The notes under the pieces are model-generated. The model saw only the letters and a list, made by a program, of their open reading frames with translations, was not told the DNA's origin and did not search any database. Source: Prolixibacteraceae bacterium (GTDB lineage Bacteria; Bacteroidota; Bacteroidia; Bacteroidales; Prolixibacteraceae). Taken from it: a stretch of DNA of 6,661 nucleotides. The stretch covers positions 1 to 6,661 of the forward strand of contig JACMKG010000143.1 of assembly GCA_014380255.1 (NCBI GenBank), given 5' to 3'. Shown here piece after piece: positions 6,413-6,661 of this stretch. Each line of letters starts with the position of its first letter. Position 1 is the stretch's first letter. Position numbers and translations under genes: made by a program.

Positions 6413-6486
6413 ACTTAACCTGTACCGGCTTGAGTCTTTGCCTTTGCCTACCAATATTTCGGATTGATTCCGTATTATCCACTGTG

Positions 6487-6639
6487 TTATGTACTTGATC
6501 CCATACAGACCATGCCCCTTGCCCCATGCTCCAGGCCAGTTATTAGTACATAGCCACCACCACATTTCCGGTTGATCTGCTCTTTCTCATGCTGCTCTGG
6601 GGTTTTACGTCCCTTCAGAACGTAAACTTCTAGCTGTGA
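6487..6639 (-). pseudogene. Start-less coding remnant, possibly nuclease-like
   Basis: A 50-codon open stretch between in-frame stops on the minus strand reads LEVYVLKGRKTPEQHEKEQ near its start, then INRKCGGGYVLI. It has no ATG near its beginning and an in-frame stop just upstream (6640-6642), so it cannot be a complete gene as it stands. The pattern LEV...KGRKTPEQ...GG.YVL loosely recalls the core of VRR-NUC-type nucleases of phages (E-V-K...P-E-Q...GG), but the expected Lys after LEV is Tyr. This is a weak resemblance, not an identification. A different minus-strand frame (6371-6565) continues open past the stop at 6487 and could be the other side of a frameshift. Upstream sequence lies beyond the window. 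Confidence 0.3.
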
Positions 6640-6661
6640 TCAATATTCAGGGAGGTTAAGA

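Larger units (their letters stand above)
5501..6486. other. Repeat-rich intergenic block without a convincing gene
   Basis: In about 985 bases I find no reading frame with recognisable protein content on either strand. The block holds, in order: the ATPase upstream region; a nested hairpin (5707-5746); an octamer array (5759-5806); an inverted 11-bp array (5881-5976); an alternative-stem structure (6007-6055); a second short octamer run (6086-6114); and an inverted-ended element with four GGTGC/GCACC palindromes (6115-6412). The stretches 5526-5706 and 5807-5880 show nothing I can name. Confidence 0.75.

Noticed and set aside
6371..6565. 64-codon minus-strand frame beginning MWWWLCTNN as a gene
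   Set aside because: Its first part is an out-of-frame reading of the better-looking stretch at 6487-6639 and its last part is the right inverted end of the repeat element; at most it is one side of a frameshifted remnant.

Overview
The window looks like a chromosomal piece of an anaerobic or facultative Bacteroidota, probably of the Bacteroidales/Marinilabiliales type. This is an inference from several signs. There is a one-chain pyruvate:ferredoxin oxidoreductase. There is an AAA_14/DUF4143-type ATPase with the PLWLFGFLY ending common in that phylum. A Tat-signal NIPSNAP protein is present, starts are A-rich without Shine-Dalgarno sequences, and the best promoter candidate fits the Bacteroidota -7 pattern TAnnTTTG. 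Base composition is moderately AT-rich.

Layout: all recognisable genes are on the minus strand, so transcription runs from high to low coordinates. Positions 1-365 hold the N-terminal part of a Tat-exported NIPSNAP-family protein, cut by the window edge. Positions 366-693 are intergenic. They hold two facing arrays of 8-bp units (477-532 and 562-625) and a strong intrinsic terminator (635-670). Positions 694-4242 hold nifJ/por, a complete 1182-residue enzyme with all expected iron-sulfur and thiamine diphosphate motifs. Positions 4322-5500 hold an AAA_14/DUF4143-family ATPase that keeps Walker A but has altered Walker B, sensor-like, Arg-rich and C-terminal acidic motifs. Positions 5501-6486 have no convincing gene and are packed with short repeats: hairpins, octamer arrays, an inverted 11-bp array and a roughly 300-bp element with inverted ends around four GGTGC/GCACC palindromes. 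Positions 6487-6661 carry a start-less coding remnant that I cannot assign firmly.

Function: nifJ is a core carbon-metabolism gene that converts pyruvate to acetyl-CoA with reduced ferredoxin or flavodoxin. It probably forms its own transcription unit, with a weak promoter candidate just upstream and a clear terminator just downstream. The ATPase and the NIPSNAP gene show no evident pathway link to it.

The two most unusual things are the ATPase with several lost signature residues and the intergenic repeats. In the repeats, different short units (8 bp and 11 bp) are arranged as facing tandem arrays able to fold into long imperfect hairpins.
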